Assembly: GCF_005491705.1 (NCBI RefSeq)
Contig: NZ_CP028092.1
Span: 1,984,001 to 2,048,000 of the forward strand
Direction: 5' to 3'
DNA: 64,000 nucleotides
From: Pontibacter sp. SGAir0037
Lineage (GTDB): Bacteria > Bacteroidota > Bacteroidia > Cytophagales > Hymenobacteraceae
How positions within the stretch are numbered: the first letter of the stretch is position 1; each line of letters opens with the position of its first letter. Of the stretch, positions 51,417 through 62,921 are shown one piece after another. Under the pieces are notes generated by a model. That model was not told the DNA's origin. It was given only the letters and a program-made list of their open reading frames with translations, and did not search any database. A program made the position numbers and the translations under genes.

Positions 51417-52472
51417 ATGGGTTTACTGATATTATACTTACTGATAGCGCTTTTCTTCTCGTTCCTGTGTTCGCTCCTGGAGGCTTCCCTGCTGAGCATC
51501 ACCCCCTCCCATGTCGGCATTGTAAGCCAGCAGAACCCGGCCATTGGCAGGGATCTGCAGCATTTCAAAGACAACATCGACCGGCCGCTGGCCGCCATCC
51601 TCACCCTGAACACCTTTGCCCACACCATCGGGGCGGCGGGCGTGGGGGCTCAGGCCCAGCTGATCTGGGGCGAGGAATACCTGACCCTGATCTCGGTGCT
51701 GCTGACCATCCTGATCCTGGTGCTCACCGAAATCATTCCCAAAACACTGGGAGCCAACTACTGGCGGCAGCTCACCCCTTTTACCGTGCGCACGCTCAAG
51801 ATAATGATTTACTCCCCCATCTACCCGATTATTGTTCTCTCGCAGTTCATTACCAGGCGCCTGAAGCAGGAAAAAGACAGAAGCGTGCTCAGCCGGGCCG
51901 ACTTTACAGCCATGGCCGAGCTGGTGACCAAGGAAGGAGTGCTGCAACAGGACGAGTCTCGGGTGATCAACAATGTGCTGCGCTTTAACGTGGTGCAGGC
52001 AGGGCATATCATGACGCCCCGTACTGTTATGAGGGCGGCACCCGGGCGGCAGCTCATCCAGGAGTTCTATAGCAACTCAGCCAACCTGCGCTTTTCCCGC
52101 ATCCCTGTTTTCGACGGCTCTATTGACCAGGTGACCGGCTATGTGCTCAAAGACGAGGTACTGCACCGCCTGGTACAGCAGCAGGGAATGCTGGCCCTGG
52201 AGGAAATAAAGCGCCCGATCCAGGTGGTGCACCAAGGCACTCCGGTGCCGGAGCTGTTTACCCGCCTGATGGAGAGCAAGGAGCACATTGCGCTGGTGGT
52301 GGATGAATACGGGGGAACGGCAGGCCTGGTCACGATGGAGGACATTATTGAGACGCTGCTGGGGCTGGAGATCACCGATGAATTCGATGTAGTGGAGGAT
52401 TTGCAGAAATGGGCCCGCGACAGGTGGCAAAAGCGCTCTAAAAACATGGGCCTGCAGGACGACAACCTCTAG
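51417..52472 (+). CDS. CNNM/CorC-type transporter-like protein with CBS pair
   Basis: The 351-aa protein has a DUF21/CNNM membrane domain in residues 1-150 (LIALFFSFLCSLLEASLLSI, ILTLNTFAHTIGAAGVGAQA, LTEIIPKTLGANYW). Two CBS domains follow (HIMTPRTVMRAAPGRQLIQE and FSRIPVFDG; then HIALVVDEYGGTAGLVTMED). The usual C-terminal CorC/HlyC domain is absent. CNNM proteins mediate Mg2+ or Na+/Mg2+ movement in characterised cases. The gene lies 44 bp after TIGR02588 on the same strand. Confidence 0.88.
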   Translation: MGLLILYLLIALFFSFLCSLLEASLLSITPSHVGIVSQQNPAIGRDLQHFKDNIDRPLAAILTLNTFAHTIGAAGVGAQAQLIWGEEYLTLISVLLTILILVLTEIIPKTLGANYWRQLTPFTVRTLKIMIYSPIYPIIVLSQFITRRLKQEKDRSVLSRADFTAMAELVTKEGVLQQDESRVINNVLRFNVVQAGHIMTPRTVMRAAPGRQLIQEFYSNSANLRFSRIPVFDGSIDQVTGYVLKDEVLHRLVQQQGMLALEEIKRPIQVVHQGTPVPELFTRLMESKEHIALVVDEYGGTAGLVTMEDIIETLLGLEITDEFDVVEDLQKWARDRWQKRSKNMGLQDDNL

Positions 52473-52567
52473 CCTGATTCCGGCAGCGACACCGGGTATT
52501 CGCGCCGCTGCCGGAATAAAGCATCACGCAACGATAAGGTATGTCACATTACGCTGCGTACCTGATG

Positions 52568-54319
52568 TTACGGGTTCTTCTTTGCAGTTGAGGTCTCGTA
52601 GATGGCGTCGTTGCCTTCGTAGTTAAACCAGTCGAACGAAGCTTTTCCGGTAGAAGCCTTGCCTTGCGAGGTGGCGTACATACCTAATGTTACCCCTACA
52701 AAACCGCCTGCTGTGCGTGTACTTAAAAAAGTACCGTCTACATTGTCTTTCAGCAGGGTCCAATCGCCTTCTTTGGAACCATAATAGAAGGCATACTTGC
52801 CTGCGTTGAACTCAATTTTCAGGTAAAGCGGCTTTTTGGCATCTTTCTTTTTTACAGGCGCTTCGGCCAGCACAGAAGTTTCGGGGCCGCCCTCGGTAGC
52901 TTTTTCAGACTTGCGCAGCTGCACTACTTCCTTGCCGTTGGCCATTGTTTTACCAATGGTATAGTAGTGGGACTCGTTCTGGAAAGCCACGATACCGGCA
53001 AATTCATCGGAAGAAGCGGGTTTGAAATCCATTTTAGCACTGGCAGTGCCACGGATGTGCTGTTGCCTCCTGGCCAGAAAAGAAGGGTTGGCGTCACCGG
53101 AGATTGTTTCAGGGCGCACATCCAGGGTAACACTTCCGGCAGGCTTGCTCAGGCTGTACCACTCGGAGCGCGGCGTACGCAGCATCAGCCAGTGTAAAGG
53201 CAGGGTACTTTCCCGGAATTCATCTTTGTAGGTAAAGTTGCCGTTGAGCGGAAGCTTCGGAGCCTCGCCTGCCGGTAAGTTGGGTCGCTTGTAGGAATAC
53301 TGCACTTCTTCGTGGCCGGGATTAATAATAGGCCAGCCGTCTTTCCACTCCACAGGGGCCAGGAAAGTTTCGCGGCCGATATTATAGTGGTCTTCGGTGT
53401 CGTAAGGGCGGGTAGCCAGGAAAACAGCCCACCATTCTCCGTTCTGCGTCTGCACCAGGTCGGCATGGCCGGTGGCAGAAACCGGGTTCTTCCGGTTGGC
53501 CGGCAGGTGGCGCTGCGTCAGGATCGGGTTGCCCGGGAAAGGCACATAGTCCGCATTTACTTTCTGGCTTCGCAGGATTACTTCGGAGTGGTTTACACTG
53601 GTACCACCTTCTGCGGCCATCAGGTAATAGTAGCCGTCTTTCTTGTAAATATGCGGCCCTTCAATCCAGACAGGCTTTTTAGAGATGTCGACGCCGCCGT
53701 TTACCAGGATAACAGGAGCACTGGTGGTTTTCAGGTTTTTATAGTCGAACTCCTGCAGCCGGATGGTGCGGTGCCCGCTGTAGAGCGGCTTGTTATCGGG
53801 GGCGTCTCCGTTATAGATCACATAGGCTTTCCCATTGTCGTCGAAAAACAGGGACGGATCGATGCCATGCACATCGCGCAGCCATACCGGTTCCGACCAC
53901 GGACCGGCCGGGTTGGTCGCTGTCACTACAAAATTACCGCCTCTGTCTATCAGGGTTGTGATCATATAATATACGCCATCGTGGTAGGAAAGAGTCGGGG
54001 CAAAAATTCCTCTCGACACGCCGTGCTTATCCAGGTTCAGCTGCTCCGGCCTGTCCAGGATGTTGCCAATCTGGTTCCAGTTTACCAGGTCTTTGCTATG
54101 GAAGATAGGTACACCCGGATAGTAGGCAAACGAAGAAAGGATGAGGTAATAGTCGTCGTTAACCCGGCAGATGGCGGGATCCGGGTAAAACCCGGCCATG
54201 ATAGGGTTCAGGAACTTCTGGTTTTCCTGCGCATAACTGGCCGAATGCAAGAGGCCGAAGCAGCAGGTAAGTAACAGGAATGCTTTTGTTAGAAAACGAT
54301 TCATTAGATTCATACGCAT
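52568..54319 (-). CDS. GH43 glycosidase, beta-xylosidase / arabinofuranosidase type, with C-terminal beta-sandwich
   Basis: The 583-aa exported enzyme has a signal peptide (LLLTCCFGLLHSASYAQ; MNRF is an alternative start). The five-bladed propeller carries the three GH43 acidic residues: Asp in FYPDPAICRVND, Asp in HGIDPSLFFDDNG, Glu in WIEGPHIYKKDGYYYL. The C-terminal concanavalin-like domain (GNFTYKDEFRESTLPLHWL, FAGIVAFQNESHYYTI) is typical of GH43 beta-xylosidases. It should release xylose or arabinose from xylo-oligosaccharides. It is the last gene of the leftward xylan cluster. Confidence 0.9.
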   Translation of the reverse strand: MRMNLMNRFLTKAFLLLTCCFGLLHSASYAQENQKFLNPIMAGFYPDPAICRVNDDYYLILSSFAYYPGVPIFHSKDLVNWNQIGNILDRPEQLNLDKHGVSRGIFAPTLSYHDGVYYMITTLIDRGGNFVVTATNPAGPWSEPVWLRDVHGIDPSLFFDDNGKAYVIYNGDAPDNKPLYSGHRTIRLQEFDYKNLKTTSAPVILVNGGVDISKKPVWIEGPHIYKKDGYYYLMAAEGGTSVNHSEVILRSQKVNADYVPFPGNPILTQRHLPANRKNPVSATGHADLVQTQNGEWWAVFLATRPYDTEDHYNIGRETFLAPVEWKDGWPIINPGHEEVQYSYKRPNLPAGEAPKLPLNGNFTYKDEFRESTLPLHWLMLRTPRSEWYSLSKPAGSVTLDVRPETISGDANPSFLARRQQHIRGTASAKMDFKPASSDEFAGIVAFQNESHYYTIGKTMANGKEVVQLRKSEKATEGGPETSVLAEAPVKKKDAKKPLYLKIEFNAGKYAFYYGSKEGDWTLLKDNVDGTFLSTRTAGGFVGVTLGMYATSQGKASTGKASFDWFNYEGNDAIYETSTAKKNP

Positions 54320-54366
54320 TATTTAAAACTTGAAAATACATGTAGTGCAACCGGCACGGGCGCTTC

Positions 54367-55956
54367 TTATTTCACCCCGGTAATTCCCTCTCCGCTCAGG
54401 CGGTCGTTTATATGAAAAAAGTCGAAGTCAGCATAGCCCCCCGGTGTTTTGGTGGCGTAGTTGAACAAGCCAAAGCGATAACCCATGAAATGCGGCAGAG
54501 TGTACTCCATCTTGAGGGAGGAGCCTATTTTTTTCCAGGTCTTCCCATCCAAACTGTAAAAGAAATTAGCCACATCCCTGCGATCGGTAAAATCGCATTC
54601 CGCTTTCAGGTACACCGTTTTTTGGTGGAGCGGCACACGTTCAGCCTCCACAGCGCTGTCCGTTTGTGCATTTACCATAACAATGGATTTAACGCCATTT
54701 TCAAATTTAACGCCTACCAGCCCGTACTTTTTCTGCAACAGGGCAAGCCCGGCGAAGTCGCCTTCCTTCAGTTTAGAAACATCCAGTAAGGTAGAACCGG
54801 CACTCTCCGGCCCGATGGTGCGCTGGGTAAGCGTATTCCGGGCTGCTAAAAAATCATTGTCCGTGCGGCCGGTTGTCAGGCGCAGGTAACCCTTTCGCTG
54901 CGAAACCGACCAAAGCGCATGGGCGGGGTTGTGGTTCCACTGCCACACCAGCGGCAGTGCAGACTCTCCTTTTTTACGGGTAAACTCGTCGGAGGCCACA
55001 ATACCCGGCAGTAGGCCTTTGCTGGCAGGCAGCTGTAAGGTTTCCGGCACTTTGCCATCCTCCCCTAGTACGGGCCAGCCATTCTCCCATGTCACCGGCA
55101 CCAGGTATGGGATGCGGCCTACAGCGCCATTATCGCGGAACAGGTAAGCGAACCACTCGCCCCTCGGCGTATCAATTAACCCTCCCTGTGCCACCCCTTT
55201 GTCCTGCAGGGCCACCCTTCCTTCGTAAGGACCTGTAATCTTATCCGCACGGTGCACGATAACGGTACGCATGCCGCCTTTGGGCCAGGCAATGTTAAAC
55301 AGGTAGTACTTGCCGTTTACTTTAAACAGCTGGGAGCCTTCGGCAGGCAGCCCGACTTCCGGACCGGCCGGTGCAGTGGCGTTTTCGATCAGCACTTTTT
55401 CCGTGCCGGGCTTTAGCCCCGACAAATCCGGCTGAAGCTCTGCGATAGAAAGTTTACCGCCGCCCCAGATGATGTAAATGCGCCCGTCGTCATCGAAAAA
55501 GAGGGTATGGTCGTGGAGGGAAGGTTGAAAGGAGGTTTCCTTCCAGGGGCCTTTTTCGATGTCTTTTGTGGTATAGATATGGGTTTTGCCTGTGGTTTGG
55601 GCAAAGGTGGATACGTAGTAGGTGCCGTTATGGAACCGCAGGCTGCTGGCCCAGGAACCCCTGCCATAGGTGCTTTTCCCGTTGTTCAGCGTCAGCTCAT
55701 CCACCTCGCCAAGCACATCGTAGGCATAACTCACCAGTTGCCAGTTTACCAGGTCCTTCGATTTCATGATTGGCACGCCGGGACTCATGTGCATGGTGGT
55801 GCTGCTCATGTAGTAGGTGTCTCCTACCCGTATCATGGCCATATCGGGCACATCGGCGTGTATCAGAGGGTTTTGCGCCACCTGCCCGCTGACAGGTATG
55901 GTTACCGCCAGGAAGAAAAGTGCGAACAGAACCCGATTCAAGAAGTTATATTTCAT
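54367..55956 (-). CDS. GH43 glycosidase (second), GH43_12-like
   Basis: The 529-aa exported enzyme starts MKYNFLNRVLFALFFLAVTI with a signal peptide ending near VSGQ. Catalytic acids are Asp in HADVPDMAMIRVGDTYYM, Asp in HDHTLFFDDDGRIYIIWGG and Glu in PAEGSQLFKVNGKYYLF. A C-terminal beta-sandwich starts near 320 (DEFTRKKGESALPLVWQW). It resembles subfamily 12 enzymes acting on arabinoxylan side chains or xylobiose. It is 47 bp from the other GH43 gene and 14 bp from the GH8 gene, so co-transcribed. Confidence 0.88.
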   Translation of the reverse strand: MKYNFLNRVLFALFFLAVTIPVSGQVAQNPLIHADVPDMAMIRVGDTYYMSSTTMHMSPGVPIMKSKDLVNWQLVSYAYDVLGEVDELTLNNGKSTYGRGSWASSLRFHNGTYYVSTFAQTTGKTHIYTTKDIEKGPWKETSFQPSLHDHTLFFDDDGRIYIIWGGGKLSIAELQPDLSGLKPGTEKVLIENATAPAGPEVGLPAEGSQLFKVNGKYYLFNIAWPKGGMRTVIVHRADKITGPYEGRVALQDKGVAQGGLIDTPRGEWFAYLFRDNGAVGRIPYLVPVTWENGWPVLGEDGKVPETLQLPASKGLLPGIVASDEFTRKKGESALPLVWQWNHNPAHALWSVSQRKGYLRLTTGRTDNDFLAARNTLTQRTIGPESAGSTLLDVSKLKEGDFAGLALLQKKYGLVGVKFENGVKSIVMVNAQTDSAVEAERVPLHQKTVYLKAECDFTDRRDVANFFYSLDGKTWKKIGSSLKMEYTLPHFMGYRFGLFNYATKTPGGYADFDFFHINDRLSGEGITGVK

Positions 55957-55970
55957 AGGAAGTGTTTTGT

Positions 55971-58204
<2,234 letters not shown>

Positions 58205-58417
58205 TCAACTAATTGTTTTTTCACCAGTAACAGATGTAAACTGGTACTTCCTTTGTCCCCCCTATTAAAGTGAGACTTTTCTTGCTGTACATTGTTCAAG
58301 AGTAGTACACAGCCAGATGTCCGATGAGCTATTGTTTATATTCCGGGAGCATCATTTCTAACTTCTAACTTTTAATTTCTCATTTAACAACGTGCTAGTT
58401 AGCACCAATACCTCCTC

Positions 58418-60883
58418 TTATTTCTTCAGGCTTATAGTGTAAGTTCCTCCTGCTTTGGTGGCAAGGTCGTATTCATACACTTGTTTCAGCTCCGCGTTTG
58501 CAGCCTTTGCTTCCGGTGAAACTAAGGGTTGTTTTATGGCATCTACCTGGTAAAAAGAATTCGCATTTGTGCCCTTTGCCTTTTTGAGGCCTTTGCCCGT
58601 GAGCGGGTAGTAGGAGCGGATGCGGCAATTGCCTCCCAAAGCCGATTGAATGGTTACTTCCCCCGGTTTGTTGTCGGCCCAGTTCATATCAATTTCAAAA
58701 CCACCCTTGGCTCTGAGCCCGCTGATGCTTCCGGTTTTCCAGGCATCGGGCAGGGCAGGCAGCAGGTGCAAGGCACCGTCGTGGCTTTGCAGCAGCATTT
58801 CGGCGATACCGGCCGTACAGCCGAAGTTTCCGTCGATCTGGAAAGGCGGGTGTGCATCGAACAGGTTCGGGTAGGTACCTCCTTTTTGCTTCCCGTCTGG
58901 CTGGATAGACGGCGACAGCTGGTCCTGAATGAGTTTAAAGGCATGATTGCCATCCAGCAGCCGCGCCCACAGGTTCACCTTCCAGCCCATCGACCAGCCC
59001 GTGGATTCGTCGCCACGAGCCAGCAGGGAGGTACGGGCCGCCGCAAACAGCTGCGGCGTGCGGTAAGGCGAAATCTGGTTAGATGGATAAAGGCCGTACA
59101 GGTGCGATACGTGGCGGTGCTCGTCTTTGGGGTTGTCCCAGTCGTGCATCCACTCCTGGAGCTGCCCCCATTTGCCTACCTGCATCGGCGGCAGCCTTTG
59201 CAGGTGCTGCTTTAGTTGCGCCACCAGTTCCGGGTCGGTTTTAAGAAGTTCTGCTGTTTTAATGGTTTTATGAAACAGGTCGAATACCAGTTGGTTATCC
59301 ATGGTGGTACCTGCCGCCACGGCTGAGCCAGGGTGTACGGAAGGTGCGTTTTCAGGTGAAACGGAAGGAGCCACCACCAGCCATTTATGCTCCGGCTCCT
59401 CTACCAGCACATCGAGAAAAAAGCGGGAGGCTTCTTTCAGCACCGGGTAAACGGAAGCCAGGTATTGCTTATCGCCCGAAAAGGCATACTTCTCGAACAG
59501 GTGCTGCGACAGCCAGGCGCCGCCCATGGGCCACATACCCCAGAAAGCACCGTCTACCGGCCCATTGATGCGCCAGAGATCGGTATTGTGGTGCAGCACC
59601 CACCCGTTTGCTCCGTACATGTCGCGTGCTGTCTGGCGGCCCGATTCAGATAACTCATGAACCATCTGCACCAGGGGCTCGTTGAGTTCAGTCAGATTCG
59701 TGATTTCGGAGGGCCAGTAATTCATCTCGGTATTGATGTTAACGGTATACTTGCTGTCCCAAGGTGGTGTCAGCTGGTCGTTCCAGATCCCCTGCAGGTT
59801 TGCCGGCTGCCCGCCCGGCCGTGAAGCAGAGATCAGCAGGTAGCGCCCGAACTGGAAATACAGCGCCACCAGGTGCGGATCGTTGCCTGTTCTGAACTGC
59901 GCTATCCGCTGGTTGGTTGGCAGCTTTGCTGCTTCAGTTTCACCTAGGTTCAGGCTAACCCGGTCGAAAAGGTGCTTATAGTCGGCAATATGATCCTGCC
60001 GGATAGCCTCTGCGCCTTTGCCGACAGCTTTCTGCAGGTAACGCTCTACCCGCTCCGCCGGCTGGCCGCTGATATCGCGGTAGTTGTTAAAATTGGTGGC
60101 GATGGCGATGTACAGCGTTACCTCATCGGCCTGCTCCACCCGTAGTTCCGTTTGCTGTGCCCGAATGCTACCGCCTTTGCTCCTGACCTTTGCCGATGCC
60201 TGGAACATTACCTGCCCCTTCTCCCCCTCAAAATCGCTTGTTTTTCCTGTCAGTACCAATTCGCCTTCGCCTCTGACAGAAACCTTGGCATTGGCAGGCC
60301 TGTCCATGGTTGCCGTAAAACTGATGGAACCGGGTTTATCGGCTGTGATACGGTAAATGATAACCTGGTCAGGGAAAGAGGAAAGCACCTCTGTTTTGTA
60401 GTTGACGCCCTTGCTGCTGTAACGGGAGGTTACCAGTGCATTTTCGAGATCGAGCTCCCGTTGGTAAGCGGTAAAGTTCTCGTGCCCGTCGAAGGAGAGC
60501 CGCAGGTTACCCACCGTTTCGTAGGGCATGCCATGAGAGGATTTGCTGATAAACGTCCGGTTGGTAAGCTCCTGTGCCTCGTCGTATTTTCCTTCAAAAA
60601 TCAGTTTCCGGACCTCCGGAAGCGCGTCTTTTGCAAGCGGGTTGTCGTTGCGGTTGGGCTGCCCGGCATACACCGTATTCTCATTCAGCTGGATGATTTC
60701 TTTGGCAGGATGCCCGTAAACCATCGCGCCTAAACGCCCGTTCCCGACAGGCAGGGCCTCCACCCATTGCTGCGCCGGCTGGTCGTACCAGAGCCTGAGG
60801 GGAGTGTGATGCTGCCCAAGCACATTAAACAGCACCGCCACTTGAAGCAATAAGCAACAAATACAACTCCTGGTTAATTTCAT
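58418..60883 (-). CDS. GH95 glycosidase (alpha-L-fucosidase / alpha-L-galactosidase)
   Basis: The 821-aa exported enzyme has a signal peptide (SCICCLLLQVAVLFNVLGQ). The N-terminal beta domain opens LRLWYDQPAQQWVEALPVGN and GRLGAMVYG. The (alpha/alpha)6 domain follows, with NINTEMNYWPSE, GWVLHHNTDLWRINGPVDGA and FWGMWPMGGAWL, all GH95 hallmarks. In a xylan cluster the target is more likely an L-galactose or L-fucose decoration of complex xylans or xyloglucan than host glycans; this is inference. A promoter may precede the next gene at 58154-58417. Confidence 0.9.
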   Translation of the reverse strand: MKLTRSCICCLLLQVAVLFNVLGQHHTPLRLWYDQPAQQWVEALPVGNGRLGAMVYGHPAKEIIQLNENTVYAGQPNRNDNPLAKDALPEVRKLIFEGKYDEAQELTNRTFISKSSHGMPYETVGNLRLSFDGHENFTAYQRELDLENALVTSRYSSKGVNYKTEVLSSFPDQVIIYRITADKPGSISFTATMDRPANAKVSVRGEGELVLTGKTSDFEGEKGQVMFQASAKVRSKGGSIRAQQTELRVEQADEVTLYIAIATNFNNYRDISGQPAERVERYLQKAVGKGAEAIRQDHIADYKHLFDRVSLNLGETEAAKLPTNQRIAQFRTGNDPHLVALYFQFGRYLLISASRPGGQPANLQGIWNDQLTPPWDSKYTVNINTEMNYWPSEITNLTELNEPLVQMVHELSESGRQTARDMYGANGWVLHHNTDLWRINGPVDGAFWGMWPMGGAWLSQHLFEKYAFSGDKQYLASVYPVLKEASRFFLDVLVEEPEHKWLVVAPSVSPENAPSVHPGSAVAAGTTMDNQLVFDLFHKTIKTAELLKTDPELVAQLKQHLQRLPPMQVGKWGQLQEWMHDWDNPKDEHRHVSHLYGLYPSNQISPYRTPQLFAAARTSLLARGDESTGWSMGWKVNLWARLLDGNHAFKLIQDQLSPSIQPDGKQKGGTYPNLFDAHPPFQIDGNFGCTAGIAEMLLQSHDGALHLLPALPDAWKTGSISGLRAKGGFEIDMNWADNKPGEVTIQSALGGNCRIRSYYPLTGKGLKKAKGTNANSFYQVDAIKQPLVSPEAKAANAELKQVYEYDLATKAGGTYTISLKK

Positions 60884-60921
60884 GTTCTATTCTTTAAAGC
60901 ACTTCGTGGGTGCTCAGGTGT

Positions 60922-62883
60922 CTACTGGTTTATAACGATTCCTCCCTGTGGCTGTATTACCACCTGCACCTCTCCTTTTTTATTTATTTTCAGGCTTTTG
61001 GAAAAACTGTTGCCGCCCGCTTCGTCGCCATAGAAGGTAACTTCCTGGCCCGCCAACATCGGTAACTTTATTTTCAGCTGCACGGCTTCTGCCTGCGCAT
61101 TAATGCCTGCTACATACCATTTCCCCTGATGCTGCCGAGCCAGCACACAGTACTTGCCCGGGTACCCTTCTATAAACATGGTCTGGTCCCAGGTGGTCGG
61201 CACCTGCTTCATAAAGTCGATGGCAAAAGCAGGCGCATCAGTCAGGTTGTTGGGGGCGAGGGCAAAAAACTGTACCGGGTTCTGGAACAGCACAGCCGTG
61301 GCCAGTTGAAAAACGTCGGTTGTTTTCCGGTAATTTCCACCGTTGTTGCCCCGGTTGTAGCGCTTGTTCAGCACCACTCCTCCAAATTCCATACTGCCCA
61401 CGGCGTTGCGGATAAAAGGGTGTATCGTGGCATTGAAAGCCTCCCTGTCGTTGGCACCCTGGCTAAACATCAGGTTTTCGGATGCCAGCACGGCCTCACT
61501 TCCTGCATAATTCGGAAACATGCGTTCCCAGCCGCGGGGCAGAGTTGCGCCGTGGAACACCGCCATCAGGCCATAATCATTGGCATCGGAAAGAATGTCT
61601 TCGTACAGGCGCATGATTTCCTGCTTGTCGCCTCCAAAGAAGTCTACCTTAATGCCTTTTACCCCATTCTGCTTCATCCACTGCATCTCCTTTTTGCGGG
61701 CAATGGCTGTGTTCATTTTATTTTTAGGTGTTTGCGGGGCATCGTTGGCAACCCCGTTGGAGTTATACCACAGAAACACGCCTACTCCTTTCGAAGCAGC
61801 GTAACGGATTAGTTCCTCCATCCGCTTATAGCCGATGTTTGCATCCCACAGGGCATCGATCAGGATGAACTGATACCCCAAGCGTGCGGCCAGGTCTATA
61901 TAGGTTACCTGGTCTTCGTACGTCATGCTCTGGTCCTGCCACATAATCCAGCTCCACGTTCCTTTGCCGTACGTATAGGCAATAGAGGGTTCATACAAAG
62001 GCTCCACCACATCAAAGGCAATGGTGGTTTCCACGATGGGTTTTAAGCTGTTGCCAACGGTAATGGTGCGCCAGGGCGTTGTTGCAGGCAAGCCAATGGC
62101 GGCTCCAGTGCTCCCGAAGCCGTTGTTTTCTGTTGTGTCCGGAAAGGCGATGGTGTAGAGCCCGTCCTTTGTCGGGTCGCTGAGGTGAGCGCCGCAGTAG
62201 GTTGACCTGACACCGGTTTCGGAAAGCAGTACCCAGTTGCTTTTAACCCGGAACAGGCCCGGGAAGGTATAGCCCAGGCCGGCCGCTGATTTTGCCGCAA
62301 TGTCCTGTTCTATATAATACCCTTCTTCATAGCTGGGCTTTGTTCTTGCAAAACCAACCATGGACTTGGATTGAGGCGTTAAAAAACCTTTGGCCTCCTG
62401 CGGAAAATTAAACCCGGTGGCCTCTTTTTCCACCACCAGTGCTAAAGGATCACCGGAGGCGGGCAGGGCATAACGGAAAGCAATGTTGTTGTTGCTGACC
62501 CTGAACACAACTTGTATCTCCTTCTTGTCTTTGTTTACAAAGGAGCAGACTAATTCGTTGGCCTGGTACTGCACTTGAGACTGCTTCATCCTATCCAGGC
62601 GGTACTGCTGGTTAATTGTATGCTGCTCGGTTTTAAGCAGTGTCAGCTGGCTGTCATAATCTACCAGGTTGGTTACAACCCCCAGGGGAGAATCTTCCAG
62701 AACCATTTCCCCTTTGAATACTACCCGGTAATGCGCCCGGCCGTTTTGTAAGAACACCTCGACCTGCAATTGCTGATCAGGGCTTGTAACTTTTGCGGGC
62801 AGCTCCTGCCCCAGGCAAAACAACATGGTGCTGATGAAAAGTCCGCAGCATAAAAACAGACTCTTTAAGGTGGTTTGATGCAT
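60922..62883 (-). CDS. GH97 alpha-glycosidase
   Basis: The 653-aa exported enzyme has a signal peptide (LKSLFLCCGLFISTMLFCLG). The N-terminal GH97 beta-sandwich (VTSPDQQLQVEVFLQNGRAH, LVVEKEATGFNFP) is followed by a TIM barrel. KGTWSWIMWQDQSMTYEDQV, LGYQFILIDALWD, VFLWYNSNG, and GVKGIKVDFFGGDKQEIM mark the barrel; the Asp in KVDFF is where retaining family members hold the nucleophile. A C-terminal beta domain ends GEVQVVIQPQGGIVI. GH97 covers alpha-glucosidases and alpha-galactosidases. It is 38 bp from GH95. Confidence 0.88.
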   Translation of the reverse strand: MHQTTLKSLFLCCGLFISTMLFCLGQELPAKVTSPDQQLQVEVFLQNGRAHYRVVFKGEMVLEDSPLGVVTNLVDYDSQLTLLKTEQHTINQQYRLDRMKQSQVQYQANELVCSFVNKDKKEIQVVFRVSNNNIAFRYALPASGDPLALVVEKEATGFNFPQEAKGFLTPQSKSMVGFARTKPSYEEGYYIEQDIAAKSAAGLGYTFPGLFRVKSNWVLLSETGVRSTYCGAHLSDPTKDGLYTIAFPDTTENNGFGSTGAAIGLPATTPWRTITVGNSLKPIVETTIAFDVVEPLYEPSIAYTYGKGTWSWIMWQDQSMTYEDQVTYIDLAARLGYQFILIDALWDANIGYKRMEELIRYAASKGVGVFLWYNSNGVANDAPQTPKNKMNTAIARKKEMQWMKQNGVKGIKVDFFGGDKQEIMRLYEDILSDANDYGLMAVFHGATLPRGWERMFPNYAGSEAVLASENLMFSQGANDREAFNATIHPFIRNAVGSMEFGGVVLNKRYNRGNNGGNYRKTTDVFQLATAVLFQNPVQFFALAPNNLTDAPAFAIDFMKQVPTTWDQTMFIEGYPGKYCVLARQHQGKWYVAGINAQAEAVQLKIKLPMLAGQEVTFYGDEAGGNSFSKSLKINKKGEVQVVIQPQGGIVINQ

Positions 62884-62921
62884 CAGAATAAGGGTTAATT
62901 GTTCTTAACTGTAAACTGCTG

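Noticed and set aside
53312-54274. 320-aa rightward open frame
   Set aside because: Shadow of the GH43 gene, which has clear catalytic motifs on the other strand.
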